Assembly: GCA_025403435.1 (NCBI GenBank)
Contig: CM046353.1
Span: forward strand, 20,715,987 to 20,779,986
Origin: Artocarpus heterophyllus
Lineage: Eukaryota > Streptophyta > Magnoliopsida > Rosales > Moraceae
Reading direction: 5' to 3'
Length of the DNA stretch: 64,000 nt
Under the pieces are notes generated by a model. That model ran no database searches. It was not told the DNA's origin and saw nothing but the letters and a program-made list of their open reading frames with translations. Shown here piece after piece: positions 62,743-64,000 of the stretch (its first letter is position 1; each line of letters starts with the position of its first letter). The translations under genes were made by a program, and so were the position numbers.

Positions 62743-64000
62743 TGTAACGCCCCCTTATGGATGTCACAGATGTCGTTACATTCATCCATGTTATCATTAT
62801 TTAAGATAAACTATTTCAATTAAAAACATAATTTGATAAACATATCCCCAAAGTCCATACATACTTTTTTTTATAAAAACATTTATTAAGACTACTCATA
62901 TATATATATATATATGTATGTACTTCTTAAATAGTTTACCAACACCAAAATAATGAGACCATAATTTAAATAAAATTTAAAACAACCTTTCAAATCTATT
63001 TAAACAGTTTGGTAGGCCAAACTTTAGACACTGGTAGGCTGAACATGACCAGCAGTCTAAACTTCAACCATCAGTAGGCCGATAGAGGCTCTACAAAATC
63101 AGAGTTTTAGAACTTTTAGATCGACAGGCCGATACAACATAATAGACAAGCTGATACCAACATCGGTGGTCCGATCCATAATGATTGGAAGGCCGATCTA
63201 CTACAAACCAAAGAAAACGTAAAACAAGACTTATTACATCATAGTGCAGAAATAAACATACAAGGAAATAAAAACATAGTCTATAAACTTTAAATTCTTT
63301 TCTTGGCGTTCTTTTGTTTTCAATCCATCGTTCATTGCCCACATGCCCATCCTTGCCCTCTACCTAATCCATAGTTCTCTTACCTCTGTCTACAACATAA
63401 TAATAAACTAAGTAAGCAAAAGCTTAGTAAGTACACTATCCTATCTCACAACATAAAACATTTTATGAACATCTTTATGCAACATCATATTCATAATCAT
63501 CATTAACATAATAGTGCACTTGGCATAGTTTCATATAGAACATATCTTTCATTAACATTGTCCATATTAAAACTTCATTCATTTTATCTTTGAGGGCCCA
63601 AACATGACAAGTCCAACTTTGGACATCATAAACATAGACATAAACATGGGGTCTGCAATACTTAATTAGGTAATACATATATACATATATACTTTTAAAT
63701 TTTGGAATACCTCATTATCAAAACATGCATTAAACCTTCTTACACATCAAAACTTTCATAATAAAACATTATATAAAATCATCATAGAAATCATCATGGA
63801 AATCATCATGTACATAAATTTCAAACTTTTAATAAACCTCATCATGTTGTAGGCGAGAATTTACTTACTTAACTCACTTACTAAACCTTATCTTAGATGA
63901 CATCGTCGTGGTCTCGATGTGCTCACTTCTTGGAGTGTTCATGTCATATATCCATATACAAATAAAAATTAATATTTATTTTCATGAAATCATCTAATAC
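62743..64000 (-). repeat. Tekay-1-family LTR, cut by window edge
   Basis: It starts TGTAACGCCCCC and aligns with the first ~1260 bases of the other Tekay-1-type LTRs, with a motif cluster at 63008-63200, an alternating TA run near 62900, and the conserved block GGTCTCGATGTGCTC near 63910. More diverged than the copies at 708 and 11264. Whether it is a solo LTR or part of a full element lies outside the window. Confidence 0.82.

Noticed and set aside
63475..63678. Minus-strand 67-codon frame near the window end
   Set aside because: Lies wholly within the Tekay-1-family LTR and is not kept open in the other copies.

Overview
The window is a repeat-dense stretch of a nuclear plant genome, most likely an angiosperm with a large, AT-rich, retrotransposon-rich genome. 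The evidence is several families of plant LTR retrotransposons, tRNA-iMet-type primer binding sites, kilobase-scale LTRs nested inside each other, and one plant-specific VQ-motif gene. No tRNA, rRNA, CRISPR array or bacterial feature was seen. Almost all coding sequence is decayed gag-pol.

Layout. (1) 1-22764 is a minus-strand Ty1/copia element, called Copia-A here, with ~2 kb LTRs. Its 3' LTR is split at an ATCTC target duplication by a minus-strand Ty3/gypsy chromovirus (Tekay/Del-like, Tekay-1, 708-14310) with 3.05 kb LTRs and a broken gag-pol at 3793-8426. The 5' side of Tekay-1 was rearranged into a chimeric tandem repeat that alternates copia-LTR and gypsy-LTR segments (8641-11263). (2) 22765-29040 is a remnant resembling a Tat/Ogre LTR. 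It is split by a plus-strand Tekay-type solo LTR (23060-28872), which itself holds a copia solo LTR (25966-27995). (3) 29041-32090 is the only host-gene island, with one intronless VQ-motif gene (29584-29940, minus; SIB1-like). (4) 32091-37633 is a second Tekay-type solo LTR with a perfect AAAAT duplication and an internal ~2.1 kb tandem duplication. (5) 38220-45691 is a diverged LTR-like sequence, broken by a different copia-type LTR (38998 to about 40520) and by a minus-strand Tekay-1-family solo LTR (40594-43634, perfect CCCTT duplication). (6) 45692-58210 is a plus-strand copia element, Copia-B. Its 5' LTR is partly inverted, and a Copia-A-type LTR plus leader sits inside its integrase. 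(7) 58211-60310 is a minus-strand gag-protease remnant of the Tat/Athila class. (8) 62743-64000 is the start of another Tekay-1-family LTR that runs off the window.

The most unusual signal is a short near-palindrome, CGGCAGGCCG and variants. It is clustered 3-8 times at each site in the LTRs and leaders of both the Ty1/copia family and the unrelated Ty3/gypsy Tekay-1 family. Within each element there are two clusters in opposite orientation. In Copia-B the motif is largely replaced, in LTR and leader together, by another near-palindrome around GGTCGACC. I infer a shared cis-acting or structural role, or sequence exchange between families. The sequence alone cannot decide which.

Other points of interest are three TAG codons at equivalent positions in Copia-A and Copia-B, a chain of conserved hairpins in the copia leader, and several structural-rearrangement junctions with microhomology or palindromes.
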